Part shown: positions 7,973 to 16,746 of the stretch, piece after piece
Position numbering within the stretch: position 1 is the first letter of the stretch
Layout of the letters: each line of letters opens with the position of its first letter
Assembly (NCBI RefSeq): GCF_040676775.1
Contig: NZ_JBFAPP010000006.1
Coordinates: 186,001 to 250,000, forward strand
From: Micromonospora_G sp040676775
Lineage (GTDB): Bacteria > Actinomycetota > Actinomycetes > Mycobacteriales > Micromonosporaceae
DNA: 64,000 nucleotides
Direction of reading: 5' to 3'
The notes under the pieces: generated by a model
Seen by the model: the letters and a program-made list of their open reading frames with translations, nothing else
Told to the model about the DNA's origin: nothing
Databases searched by the model: none
Translations under genes and position numbers: made by a program

Positions 7973-8395
7973 TCAGTACGAACCAACAGCTCGATCGGGA
8001 CGCAGCCAGGGACGGATGCGCGGTGCCCCGGCCACCAGGGCGAGCGCGAGTACGGTGATCACGGCTTGGCCGATCCGGCCCGGCGTGACTCCCGGAGCCG
8101 GATCGAGTACGTAGTTGGCGTACGCGTTCGCCACGGCGTCGGTCAACAGCACGGCGCCACCGAGCACCAGTCCGGCGGCCCGACGGGCGACCAACAGAGC
8201 GGCGGCCAGCGGGTCGAGCACGGTCAACGAGACGAAGTAGACGCTCAACCACACCGGCAGCCCCGGATACGGGTCGCTACCACCGGCCGCGAGCTGGAAC
8301 AGGTGCGCCATCGTGCCGTACGCGAAGACCACGACGGTGGCCCCGACCGCGACCCGGATCCGACCCGGCACGCCTGACCACCGACGACCTCGCAC
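7973..8395 (-). CDS. Small integral membrane protein of unknown function
   Basis: The 140-residue protein has about four hydrophobic segments (roughly residues 13-37, 47-66, 68-90 and 105-123) and short charged loops. I do not recognise a family. The start is a GTG at 8395 without a clear ribosome-binding site, so the N-terminus is uncertain. It lies between the double-DUF427 gene (51 bp upstream) and the small DUF4177-like gene on the same strand. It may form a loose operon with them. Confidence 0.65.
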   Translation of the reverse strand: MRGRRWSGVPGRIRVAVGATVVVFAYGTMAHLFQLAAGGSDPYPGLPVWLSVYFVSLTVLDPLAAALLVARRAAGLVLGGAVLLTDAVANAYANYVLDPAPGVTPGRIGQAVITVLALALVAGAPRIRPWLRPDRAVGSY

Positions 8396-8446
8396 CCCGA
8401 CCAGTCTGCGCCACCGGGTCCAGAGGTCGGGTGGGCAGGTGAGCGG

Positions 8447-9244
8447 TCAGGAGAAGTGCGTCTTCGGGCGGGGGAGCCGCTCGCCGTCGACGACCACGTC
8501 CACCTTCTCGTTGTAGAAGGCGATCAGCCCGGCGATCGGGATCAGTTGCCGGGTCGGGAAGTCGTACGCCCAGGCCAGGTCGGGGTGGACCGTGTCGCCC
8601 ACCCGCACCGACCAGTAACCGCCGGTCCTGCCCTTGTACGGGCACTGGGTGACGGTGTCCGTCGGCACCAGGTGGTCGAAGGCCACCTCGGTACGGTTGA
8701 GGTAGTAGCGGGTGGGCAGACCGGTCTCGAAGACCAGCACCGGCGACGACGACTCGGCCAGCACCAAGCCGTCGAGTTCGATCCGTACGGTGCGGGTCGA
8801 GCGCAGCGCGTCGACCCTGGTGTACGGGTTGCGCGGGTGGACGAAGATCTCCTCGTCCTCCTCGTACCAGGAGTCGAGGGCGTCCCAGTCGAAACGGACC
8901 GTACCGTCCAGCCCGGCGAGGACGTCGCCGGTGTACAGCCAGGCCGAGTCGGGACGGGAGATCGAGCCGGCGCGCAGCCCGTGCCGGTGCGCGGTGCCCC
9001 GGCGCAACCGTTCGGAACGCTGCTCGTCGACCAGCAGCCCGGCCCGCACGTCAGTTTGCGGCAGGTAGAACTGCGGGTAGTACGGCCACTCCCAGACGTA
9101 CAGGGCGCGGTTGGTGTCCAGCACCACCTGGCCGCCGAGCATCGCGCGTACCCGACGGGGCACCGGCTCGATGTGGTCGACCGGGACGATCATCTGCGGG
9201 TAGTCAGGCACGGGCACGGCCAGCCGTTCTCGGGACGCCGACAA
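8447..9244 (-). CDS. Protein with two DUF427 domains
   Basis: The 265-residue protein carries two copies of the DUF427 fold, roughly residues 30-125 and 145-245. Both show the family pattern of an ARAxLGGxVVxDT-type first strand (here RVRAMLGGQVVLDT and RTVRIELDGLVLAES) and the YW.V..G..V.PDLAWAYDFP ending in the second copy. The function of DUF427 is not known. The TTG start at 9244 has AGGA five bases upstream and gives the best-supported N-terminus; an ATG at 9193 is the alternative. Confidence 0.85.
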   Translation of the reverse strand: MSASRERLAVPVPDYPQMIVPVDHIEPVPRRVRAMLGGQVVLDTNRALYVWEWPYYPQFYLPQTDVRAGLLVDEQRSERLRRGTAHRHGLRAGSISRPDSAWLYTGDVLAGLDGTVRFDWDALDSWYEEDEEIFVHPRNPYTRVDALRSTRTVRIELDGLVLAESSSPVLVFETGLPTRYYLNRTEVAFDHLVPTDTVTQCPYKGRTGGYWSVRVGDTVHPDLAWAYDFPTRQLIPIAGLIAFYNEKVDVVVDGERLPRPKTHFS

Positions 9245-9328
9245 ATGTCCTGCTCACGATACCCGCGCGGGCGGAGGGTCCGCGGGCGCTTGAGCGTACC
9301 GGGGATGGCTGCCCGGACCGAGCGGACC

Positions 9329-9363
9329 GCACCGGTACGCCCGGTCGTCGGGCGTACCGGTGC
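9329..9363. terminator. Terminator after the GH95-like gene
   Basis: Perfect 15-bp arms (GCACCGGTACGCCCG at 9329-9343, complement at 9349-9363) with a GTCGT loop lie just past the stop of the leftward GH95-like gene. It marks the end of the glycan operon. Confidence 0.85.
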
Positions 9364-9370
9364 CGCCGGG

Positions 9371-12154
9371 TCAGGGCGCGGTGATCCGGTACGTGCCGCC
9401 CGGCTGGGTGGCGAACGTGATCACGTTGCCGCTGACCGTGTGGCTCACCGTGCCGCCACCGACCTGGTTCACCACGATGGTCTGCCCCGGCCACGGGTGT
9501 TGCAGCCGTACGGTCCGGCCGGCCTCGCTGGTGATGTCGACGTAGCTGACCCGACCGGCCTGGAACGCGCTCGACACCACCAGCGCGTCCTTCTCCCGCA
9601 GCTTCACGAAGCTGGCGTCCCGGTTGGTCGGCCAGACCGGGAACAACCGCAGCACCCCGCCGTCGCTCTGCAACAACAGGTTGTTGACCGCCTCGGTCGC
9701 GCCCGCCTTCTCCAGGCCGTGCACCCCGTCGCGGATCCGCAGGTTCGCCACCATCTTGGTGCTGATCTGGTTCCTGAGCTGGTCGATCAGGCTCTGCGCC
9801 GGGTAACCGACCCGGGCCGCCTGGGTGAAGACCTTCGGGAAGCTGTTGTCCTGGCCCCAGGAGTTCATCGCGTTCAAGGTGTTGATCGCGATCTGCCGGT
9901 CGGCGGCCGGCGAGTTGATACCCAGCACCTCGCCGGGGTGGATGAACTCCAGGTTCACCGTGTTGTCGCCGGGCCGGATGTTGCGGGTGTCCGGCCCGGT
10001 GATCGTGCCCGGGTCGGCGAGGGCGAACACGGTCTGGCCGTTGTACGTCGTCGTCGGTGTGGCCGGCAGGCGGTCCCGGATCTGGGTCCAGGTGGCCCGG
10101 TCACCGGCGTCCAGCCCGAGCGTCACGCTTGCCTCGACCAGCGCCGAGAACAGGTACTTCAGCAGGCCGATGTCCGGACTCGGGTTACGCGACCAGGTGC
10201 CCTCGTGCGGTCCGGCGTACAACCGGTACCGCTGGGTGGCCGCGTCGTACTCGAGGTAGTGGGTGAAGAAGGCGGCGACCTCCTTCAGGAACGGGTACGC
10301 CTTGCCGGACAGGAAGTTCCGGTCCTGGGTGTAGTCGTAGTAGGCGATGAACTGCGACGCCGCGAACAGCGAGTTCGCCACCTGCTGGTGGTAGTTGTCG
10401 TCGGCGGTCGCGCCGAACGGTGCGATGCCGACCGGGAAGAGCAGCCCGCTGGGCACACCCCCGCTGGGAAAGCGGCTGTCGACGTAGGTCGGGTTGACCC
10501 GCCGCAGGTCCTGCTGGGCCCGGCGCCGGGCCTCCGGCACGTACGCGAGCAGCAGGTCCGTGTACGGCAGCGCGAGATCGGCCCGGTTGCTCGAATAGGT
10601 GCCGTAGAAGTTGGCCATGAAGTTGTAGTTGAGGTGCATGTCGCCGTTGAACATCGGATAGTCCGTGGTGGCCCAGATCCCGTAGAGGCCCGGCGCGGTC
10701 TTGCCGGCCCGGCTGGACGAGCCGAGCAGGTACTGCGAGCCGTAGTAGAACCGTTCCAACACCTCGTCGTTCAGGTCGACGTACGAGCGCAGCCAGTACT
10801 GCTTCCACCAGTCCAGGTGCTGGTTGTGGAGGGTGCCGAGGCTGGCGGCGGTCTGCCCGTCGACGAGCCCGCGGGCGGCCGGGGCCGGGTCGGCCGGGTT
10901 CTGCCCGCCACCGGCGACCCCGGTCACGAGCTGGATCGTCTGGCCCGGTTGCAGGTTGAACACCTGGGTCGCGGTGGCACCGCTCACCGTGGGCGTACCG
11001 ACCGGGCCGGTGCCGACCAGGCGGGTGGCCAGCGCGGCCCGGGACACCCAGCGGGAACCGCTCGGGGTGGTCCGGTTGGCCCAGGTGGTGTTGCCGGTGA
11101 CCCCGGCGGTGTTGGTGAAGCCGGGCTTGGCGTCCTGCGACCCGGACCAGGTCTGTGCCCGCAACTGGGTGGCGGTCGAGCCGAGCGACTGGATCTGGGT
11201 CACCACGATGTTGTCGTTCGCGGCGGTCCAGGTTTTCATCGACACCGGCACTCCGCCGATGGTCATCGAGGTGTTGACCTCCCCGGTGAGGATGTTCTGT
11301 TCCTCCAGGAACGGCCCGGCCGGTACGGGTGGCGCCGAGCCGGGCGCGTACAGCTCGAACTGGCCGATCCGGGCACGCGGGTTGGTGGTCGAGTCGGGCG
11401 TCGTACCCTGGGTCGGTTCGCTCAGGGTGACCCGGACGTAGCGGGCGCTGACCGAGGTGATGGTCCGGTCGGTGGTACTCGCCGTGTTGTTGGTGACGGT
11501 GTCCACCGTGGTCCAGGTCGAGCCGTTGCCGACCTGGACGACGAAGTTCTTCGAGTTGTTCGCGGTCTCGTTCGGCCGGGCCGCGCCGTCGTGCCGGATC
11601 ACGTAGCGGCCGATGTTCCTGGCCGAGCCGAGGTCGAGCGTGAGTGTCTGCGGTTTGCCGACGTCGGAAACCCAGCCCTCGTAGCCGGCGGCCCACTGTC
11701 CGTTCACTGCCCGGCTCGGTGGGAAGCTCGGATGGCTGGTGGTCGCCGTGGCGGTGGCGCCGAGGGCGAGATTGCCCGACGGCGTGGCGGTCACTGGCGC
11801 GATGGTCACCCCGCCCAGCGCCACCAGCGACGGGTTCGGGTTACCGGCCCAGAAGTTCCCCTTGGACAGGTAGAACGTCTTGTAGCCGTCGCCTCCACCG
11901 GAGGTGACGCCGAGGTCGCCGTTGCCGAGCAGCGCGGTGTTCGGCATGGTCCGCGACACCGACTCGCTGTACGCCTGGTTGGTCCAGCGCCCCTTGATAG
12001 CGCCCAGCAACTGCTGGATCTCGGCCCACTGCTGCTCGGGGGTGGGTGGTGCCGCCTGGGCCTGGGCGGGCGCCACCACGAGTGTGCCGATCACGGTGAC
12101 GAGCAGGGCTGTGGAGAGGGCCCTGCGGTAGCGCTGTTGTCGTTTGCTGGTCAC
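9371..12154 (-). CDS. Secreted GH95-like glycoside hydrolase with inserted F5/8 type C domain
   Basis: The 927-residue protein starts at a GTG (12154) with AAAGGACA upstream and has a Sec signal peptide (about residues 1-35, ending AQAQA). The N-terminal beta-sandwich (LLGNGDLGVTSGGG) is interrupted at about 128-271 by a discoidin/CBM32-like domain. It resumes at PFLEEQNILTGEVN. The C-terminal part is an (alpha/alpha)6 barrel whose late motif NNLLLQSDGGVLRLFPVWP matches GH95 enzymes, which act on alpha-L-fucosides or galactosides. It is last in the LacI-controlled operon and would work outside the cell on an L-fucose- or galactose-decorated glycan. Specificity is inferred. Confidence 0.85.
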   Translation of the reverse strand: MTSKRQQRYRRALSTALLVTVIGTLVVAPAQAQAAPPTPEQQWAEIQQLLGAIKGRWTNQAYSESVSRTMPNTALLGNGDLGVTSGGGDGYKTFYLSKGNFWAGNPNPSLVALGGVTIAPVTATPSGNLALGATATATTSHPSFPPSRAVNGQWAAGYEGWVSDVGKPQTLTLDLGSARNIGRYVIRHDGAARPNETANNSKNFVVQVGNGSTWTTVDTVTNNTASTTDRTITSVSARYVRVTLSEPTQGTTPDSTTNPRARIGQFELYAPGSAPPVPAGPFLEEQNILTGEVNTSMTIGGVPVSMKTWTAANDNIVVTQIQSLGSTATQLRAQTWSGSQDAKPGFTNTAGVTGNTTWANRTTPSGSRWVSRAALATRLVGTGPVGTPTVSGATATQVFNLQPGQTIQLVTGVAGGGQNPADPAPAARGLVDGQTAASLGTLHNQHLDWWKQYWLRSYVDLNDEVLERFYYGSQYLLGSSSRAGKTAPGLYGIWATTDYPMFNGDMHLNYNFMANFYGTYSSNRADLALPYTDLLLAYVPEARRRAQQDLRRVNPTYVDSRFPSGGVPSGLLFPVGIAPFGATADDNYHQQVANSLFAASQFIAYYDYTQDRNFLSGKAYPFLKEVAAFFTHYLEYDAATQRYRLYAGPHEGTWSRNPSPDIGLLKYLFSALVEASVTLGLDAGDRATWTQIRDRLPATPTTTYNGQTVFALADPGTITGPDTRNIRPGDNTVNLEFIHPGEVLGINSPAADRQIAINTLNAMNSWGQDNSFPKVFTQAARVGYPAQSLIDQLRNQISTKMVANLRIRDGVHGLEKAGATEAVNNLLLQSDGGVLRLFPVWPTNRDASFVKLREKDALVVSSAFQAGRVSYVDITSEAGRTVRLQHPWPGQTIVVNQVGGGTVSHTVSGNVITFATQPGGTYRITAP

Positions 12155-12233
12155 GGAATGTCCTTTCTGGGACGGGCGGGGGTCTTCCGTGTCCACCGGT
12201 GCCGAATGCGGAACAGCGCCGGACCGTGGAGGT

Positions 12234-14924
12234 CTAGGGCTGCGCGTCCGCGGGCGATCGGACCGGCGCGACGTTGAGGTTGGACAGGACACCGACACCC
12301 GGACGGTGGCGGGTGGTGGTATCGGTGCCGAGGTCGGCGAAGGTGGGTTCGAAGTCGAACAGGGCGGCCAGCACCGCCTCGGCGGTGGCGGCACCGGCGA
12401 TCGAGTCGCGGTTGGAGACCCCACGTTCGGCCACCCGGACCCGGATGTCGGTCGGGTCCCGGTCGAGGATCTCCATCGCCTGCCCCCACAGCGCCCCGGA
12501 GGCCGACTGCGGCGTCAGCCGCAGCAGCCCGATGGCGAGGTCGGGACGGCCGAGCCGGGCGAGCCCGTGCGCGGTCACCCCGGGCCAGGCACCGAACGCC
12601 CCGCCGGCCCCGTGGTCCGGCCGGTCGGAGCTCTCCGCGATCGGGTCGTCCTTGGCCAGCGCCCGCATCCAGGTGCCGGTGAGCAGGTGGCCGGTGACGA
12701 ACTCGACCATCTCCCGGCGCCGGGTCGGGCCGAGTTCGGCGTGCAGCGCCGCCGCGACCAGCCCGAAGTCGAGGCTGTGGCCGATGGTGTCGGTCCGGTC
12801 CGGGTGCCTGACCGACCAGCGGCCGCCATCGGCGTACAGGTCGAGCACGGCGGCGGCGAGCGTCTCCGCCTCGGCCTGCGCCCGTACCGCGTCGTCGGGT
12901 CGGTCGCGCAACCGAAACAGGCCGGCGAGGGAACGCATCATCATCACGTAGCCGGCGTTGAGGGAGGCGATCACGTTGATGTAGTTCGGTACGCATTCCA
13001 GCACCCGCCACGCGTCGTCGCCGAAGTCGGCGAGCACGCCGCCGGTGGCCGCGCGGCGTCGCTCCCGCCAGCCGTACGCGAGCCGCTCCAGGTGGTTCGC
13101 GACGGTTGCCGAACCCGCCCGCTCGTCCAGGAATCCCAGATCGCCGGTGACGCAGACGTAGTGTTCGACCAGCCGGAACAGGGACAGGTCGGTGGACGCG
13201 TACTCGTTGCCCAGCGGGCCGCCGCGCCGGGTGTCGAAACCGAACGAGTCCCGGTACGGGCCGCTCAGCGCCCGCAGCAGCCACGCCCTGAGCCCGACCG
13301 GTTCGAGCAGCGCGTACATCCGGCTCCACTCGCTGTGGTCCCAGTAGAACGTGGTGGTCGGGCCGAGCCGGGGCCCGCCGGTGAGGAAGACCGGTTCGGT
13401 CGGACCGGCGGTCAGGTTGCGCATGTACAGCACGAGCAGCGCGCCCATGTAGTAGGCGCGGGCGAGTTGCGGGTCCTCCGCCCGGAACGTGGGCAGGTGC
13501 CCGCTGAAGTCGCCGTTGCCGGGGGTGAACATGTTGCGCCAGTGCCGGCGCGTGCCGTACTCGGTCTCGTCCAGCGTCTCGTCGAAGGTCCGCGCGGCCC
13601 GGCGGGCGTCCTCCGCCACCTCGGCCGGGTCGGTGCCGTAGGCGCAGACCACGCCCAGGGTGCGGGTCTCACCGGGCGCGAGCGTCAGCGACCAGGTCGC
13701 CCGCGCCCCCGCGCCGGTTTCGGTGAGGTCGGTGGGCGCGGTCGAGAAGGCGTACGCCGCCCACGCGGCCGATTCGTGGTCGGCGGTTATCGCGACCCCG
13801 TCGGCAACGGTGGTACGCCAACGCCGCGACCGTGACCAGTGCCCGGTGCCGGCGACCGGAGTGCCGTCGAGCAGCAGGGTTACCCGGTGGTCGGTGAGCT
13901 GGACCGAGATCCGGTGCCACGCCCCGGCCACCAGTGGGGTGTCGGCGTGCGCGACCTCGCCGGAGATGCCGAACCAGAGCCCTCGGGCGTCGATGCCGAG
14001 TTGGAGCGAGTCCGGATGGTTGCCGTGGGTGAGGATCACACCGGGCTCGGTGAGCGTGTCCGGGCGGAAGTCGAAGCTCAGCACCAGACCGTCGCGCAGT
14101 TCGAAGCCGTCCAGGTCGACCCGGGTGGCCGGGTCCAGCTCGACCGGGTCGGCGAACTCGAAGACCGTACCGCCGTCGGCCGGGCCGCAGTGCAGGTTGC
14201 GGATGCCGCCGCGGGCCGCGTTCCGGTGCGGGTAGACGGTGTCCTCGCTGACGTGCCGGGGCAGCTCGTACTGCATGAGCATCGGCGACCGGTCCTCGTC
14301 GCGCTGGATGCCGGGCAGGCGGGGGCGGCCGAGGCGTATCCGCCGGGGGCCGGGGCCGAGCAGGTACGGCGCCCCGTCCCGGGTCGGGCGCGTGGTGTCC
14401 CGGATCCGCTCCAGCGTGATGAAGTCGTGGTAGTCGCCGTTGGTCCAGGGCACGTCGTAGAGCCAGCCCCAGCCCACCTCGGTCGCCGTGAGCAGGGCGA
14501 ACAGGTCCTGGCTGACCGTGTACGTGGCCGCCGAGTCCCGCTCGTTGGTGACCTCCACCCGCCAGAGCAGCAGGTCACGCGAGAGCGCCATCCGGGTGTC
14601 GGTGCGTACGGACACCCGTTCGCCCCGGTGCTCCCGCTGCACCCCCCACGGCTTCCACCGGAAGCGCTGGGCGTCCGGCACCACACCGTCCACCCGCAGC
14701 ACCCCGGTGTGGTAGCCGAACGAGTACGGCGGCGCGGCCAACCAGGACAGTGAGGTCAGGTCATGGTTGACGTGCCCCTGCCCGCGCTGGTTGCGCAGCG
14801 ACGGCAGGTGGGCGAGTTCGCTCGCGTCGACCCACTCGCCGGCCACCTCGTCCAGGTCGGGTACGCCCACCGGCAGCGTGCTGTCGTCCCGTACGCGACG
14901 GGCGGGTTGCGCGGTGGTGGTCAC
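12234..14924 (-). CDS. Cytoplasmic (alpha/alpha)6-barrel glycosidase-like protein with LamG-like insert
   Basis: The 896-residue protein has no signal peptide. The N-terminal part (1-250) is beta-rich and followed by a concanavalin/LamG-like insert (about 255-365: SFDFRPDT, GAWHRISVQLTDHRVTLLLDG). Residues about 480-896 resemble the helical-barrel catalytic region of GH63/MGH1-like glycosidases (FYWDHSEWSRMYALLEPVG). I cannot assign a CAZy family. The GTG start shares GTGA with the stop of the upstream permease, showing translational coupling. It would therefore process the imported oligosaccharide inside the cell. The reaction is unknown. Confidence 0.8.
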   Translation of the reverse strand: MTTTAQPARRVRDDSTLPVGVPDLDEVAGEWVDASELAHLPSLRNQRGQGHVNHDLTSLSWLAAPPYSFGYHTGVLRVDGVVPDAQRFRWKPWGVQREHRGERVSVRTDTRMALSRDLLLWRVEVTNERDSAATYTVSQDLFALLTATEVGWGWLYDVPWTNGDYHDFITLERIRDTTRPTRDGAPYLLGPGPRRIRLGRPRLPGIQRDEDRSPMLMQYELPRHVSEDTVYPHRNAARGGIRNLHCGPADGGTVFEFADPVELDPATRVDLDGFELRDGLVLSFDFRPDTLTEPGVILTHGNHPDSLQLGIDARGLWFGISGEVAHADTPLVAGAWHRISVQLTDHRVTLLLDGTPVAGTGHWSRSRRWRTTVADGVAITADHESAAWAAYAFSTAPTDLTETGAGARATWSLTLAPGETRTLGVVCAYGTDPAEVAEDARRAARTFDETLDETEYGTRRHWRNMFTPGNGDFSGHLPTFRAEDPQLARAYYMGALLVLYMRNLTAGPTEPVFLTGGPRLGPTTTFYWDHSEWSRMYALLEPVGLRAWLLRALSGPYRDSFGFDTRRGGPLGNEYASTDLSLFRLVEHYVCVTGDLGFLDERAGSATVANHLERLAYGWRERRRAATGGVLADFGDDAWRVLECVPNYINVIASLNAGYVMMMRSLAGLFRLRDRPDDAVRAQAEAETLAAAVLDLYADGGRWSVRHPDRTDTIGHSLDFGLVAAALHAELGPTRRREMVEFVTGHLLTGTWMRALAKDDPIAESSDRPDHGAGGAFGAWPGVTAHGLARLGRPDLAIGLLRLTPQSASGALWGQAMEILDRDPTDIRVRVAERGVSNRDSIAGAATAEAVLAALFDFEPTFADLGTDTTTRHRPGVGVLSNLNVAPVRSPADAQP

Positions 14925-15757
14925 TTGGTCGACCCCGCGGTCAGTCCGGCGATGAACTGCTTCTGCACGGCCAGGTAACCCAGTACCGGGACGATCGCGG
15001 CGAGGAACATGATGCCGAACAACTGCCCGTAGTCCACGGAATACTGTCCAATCGTCAGGTACAGGCCGGTGGTGATGGTCTGACCCTGCAGCGGGCCGAG
15101 AATGAACAGCGGGTTCAGGAAGTCGTTCCAGATCCACAGCGACGAGAAGATCGCCACCGTCGCGGTCGCCGGCCGGACCAGGGGCATCACGATCTGCCAC
15201 CAGATCCGTACCCCGCCGGCCCCGTCGAGCCGGGCCGCCTGGATGACCTCTTCGGGCACCGAGCGCATGAAGCCGACGTAGACGAAGACGGCGAAGGAGA
15301 GGTAACCGCCGCCGAGGTTGGACAGGATCAGGCCGGGGTAGCTGTGGTCGAGTCCGACCCAGGTGAGGATCTTGATGGTGGGCAGCAGGATCACCTGCGG
15401 CGGCACCATCAGGCCCGCGGCGAGCGCGGTCAGCACCAGCGCCCGGGCCCTGGTCCGGCGCCGGGACAGGTAGAAGCTGAAGGCGGCGGCGAGCGGGATC
15501 AGCAGCACCACCGAGCAGACGACGGTGACCAGCGAGTTGCGCAGACCCAGCTGGATCAGGTTGTCCGGCCGCCCGAGCGCGGTGCTCAGGTTGTCGATGG
15601 TCGGCGGGATCGGTAGCGACACCGGGCTGCTCAGGATGTCCGGCTGGGCCTTGAACGCGTTGACGATCATCAGGTAGATCGGCGCGACGAAGACCAGGAT
15701 GACGGCGGCGGCGACGATCACGCGTACCCGGGGTCGCAGCCGGCGGATGGCGGTCAC
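14921..15757 (-). CDS. Carbohydrate ABC transporter permease (MalG type)
   Basis: The 278-residue inner-membrane protein has six hydrophobic segments and the cytoplasmic EAA loop EVIQAARLDGAGGVRIWWQIVMP typical of CUT1 sugar permeases (shown in part as EVIQAARLDGAGG). The GTG start at 15757 overlaps the stop of the first permease as GTGA, and its own stop overlaps the next gene's start in the same way. With the partner permease and the lipoprotein it forms an importer. No ATPase gene is in the window, so a shared MsiK-like ATPase is probably used, as in other actinobacteria. Confidence 0.93.
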   Translation of the reverse strand: MTAIRRLRPRVRVIVAAAVILVFVAPIYLMIVNAFKAQPDILSSPVSLPIPPTIDNLSTALGRPDNLIQLGLRNSLVTVVCSVVLLIPLAAAFSFYLSRRRTRARALVLTALAAGLMVPPQVILLPTIKILTWVGLDHSYPGLILSNLGGGYLSFAVFVYVGFMRSVPEEVIQAARLDGAGGVRIWWQIVMPLVRPATATVAIFSSLWIWNDFLNPLFILGPLQGQTITTGLYLTIGQYSVDYGQLFGIMFLAAIVPVLGYLAVQKQFIAGLTAGSTK

Positions 15758-16662
15758 AGGTTCACCTCTCGGCGGCGCAGCACGTTGGTCACCGACAGCG
15801 CGATCACCGCGGAGAGCAGGAGCAGCACCATCGCGACCGAGGAGGCGTAGCCGAACCGGTCGGAGGTGAAGGCGAGCTGCACGATGTAGAGCGCGGTGGA
15901 CTGGGTGGAGTTGGCCGGACCGCCGCCGGTCAGTACGGCGATCACGTCGTAGAGCTTCAGCACGGTGATCAGCGAGATGGTGACGCTGATGGTGGTTCCG
16001 GGCGCGATCATCGGCCAGATGACCCGGGTGAACCGCTGCCGGCGGTTGACCCCGTCCAGGGCGGCCATGTCGTGCAGTTCCAACGGGATGTTCTGCAGTG
16101 CGGCGAGGTAGACCACGGTGGTGAAGCCGGTGAGGATCCAGGCGACGACCACCCCGATGGAGAACAGCGCGGCATTCGGGCTGCCCAGCCAGGCGAACGG
16201 TTCGTCGATCAGCCCAAGCCGTTGCAGGACGTGGTTCAGCAGCCCGTCCTGGGTCAGGATGGTCTGCCACACGAAGCCGACGATCACACCGGAGAGCACC
16301 TGCGGCAGGAACGCGACCGTACGCATCACCCGGTAGCTCAGGGTGGTCCGGTTGAGCATCATGGCGAACAGCACGCCGACGGCGTTCGCCGCGACGGTCA
16401 CGCCGACGGCCAGGATGAGGGTGAAGACCAGACTGGCCCGCAGTTGGGTGTCCCCGACCGCCTCGCGGTAGTTGTCCAGGCCCACGAAGCTGCTCGTGGC
16501 CCGCAGCGGGTTCTCGTTGGTGAAACTGCTGCGCAGGCTGAGCAGGAGGGGCAGTACGAGAAAGCAGACGTACAGTCCGAACGCGACCGCGGCGATGGCG
16601 AACAGTCCGCGGTTCTCCCTGCGTACTCCGCCGCGCCTGGGTGCTCGACTCGTCCGAGTCAA
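15754..16662 (-). CDS. Carbohydrate ABC transporter permease (MalF type)
   Basis: The 302-residue permease has six membrane segments and an EAA-type loop ELHDMAALDGVNRRQRF. The start is a TTG at 16662 with AAGGAAG seven bases upstream; no better ATG or GTG exists in frame. It is separated from the binding-protein gene by a strong hairpin (16680-16712) and overlaps the next permease by 4 bp. It forms the channel of a CUT1 sugar importer together with that permease. Confidence 0.93.
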   Translation of the reverse strand: MTRTSRAPRRGGVRRENRGLFAIAAVAFGLYVCFLVLPLLLSLRSSFTNENPLRATSSFVGLDNYREAVGDTQLRASLVFTLILAVGVTVAANAVGVLFAMMLNRTTLSYRVMRTVAFLPQVLSGVIVGFVWQTILTQDGLLNHVLQRLGLIDEPFAWLGSPNAALFSIGVVVAWILTGFTTVVYLAALQNIPLELHDMAALDGVNRRQRFTRVIWPMIAPGTTISVTISLITVLKLYDVIAVLTGGGPANSTQSTALYIVQLAFTSDRFGYASSVAMVLLLLSAVIALSVTNVLRRREVNL

Positions 16663-16679
16663 GATGTCACTTCCTTAGC

Positions 16680-16712
16680 CCGGGTCGGGGTCCGGTGGGG
16701 ACCCCGACCCGG
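16680..16712. terminator. Intra-operon hairpin between binding protein and permease genes
   Basis: Perfect 14-bp arms (CCGGGTCGGGGTCC at 16680-16693 and complement at 16699-16712) with a GGTGG loop. It follows the binding-protein stop and precedes the permease start. It probably gives partial termination or 3'-end protection so that the binding protein is made in excess over the permeases. Confidence 0.75.
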
Positions 16713-16746
16713 TTGGTCCGGTTGCCGGTGAGGGATGGTCGGGCGG

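Noticed and set aside
8456..12277. A 1273-codon open frame on the + strand
   Set aside because: It is antisense to the GH95-like and DUF427 genes, whose protein families are clear. Its translation is Arg/Gly/Val-rich low-complexity text, as expected for shadow frames in high-GC DNA.
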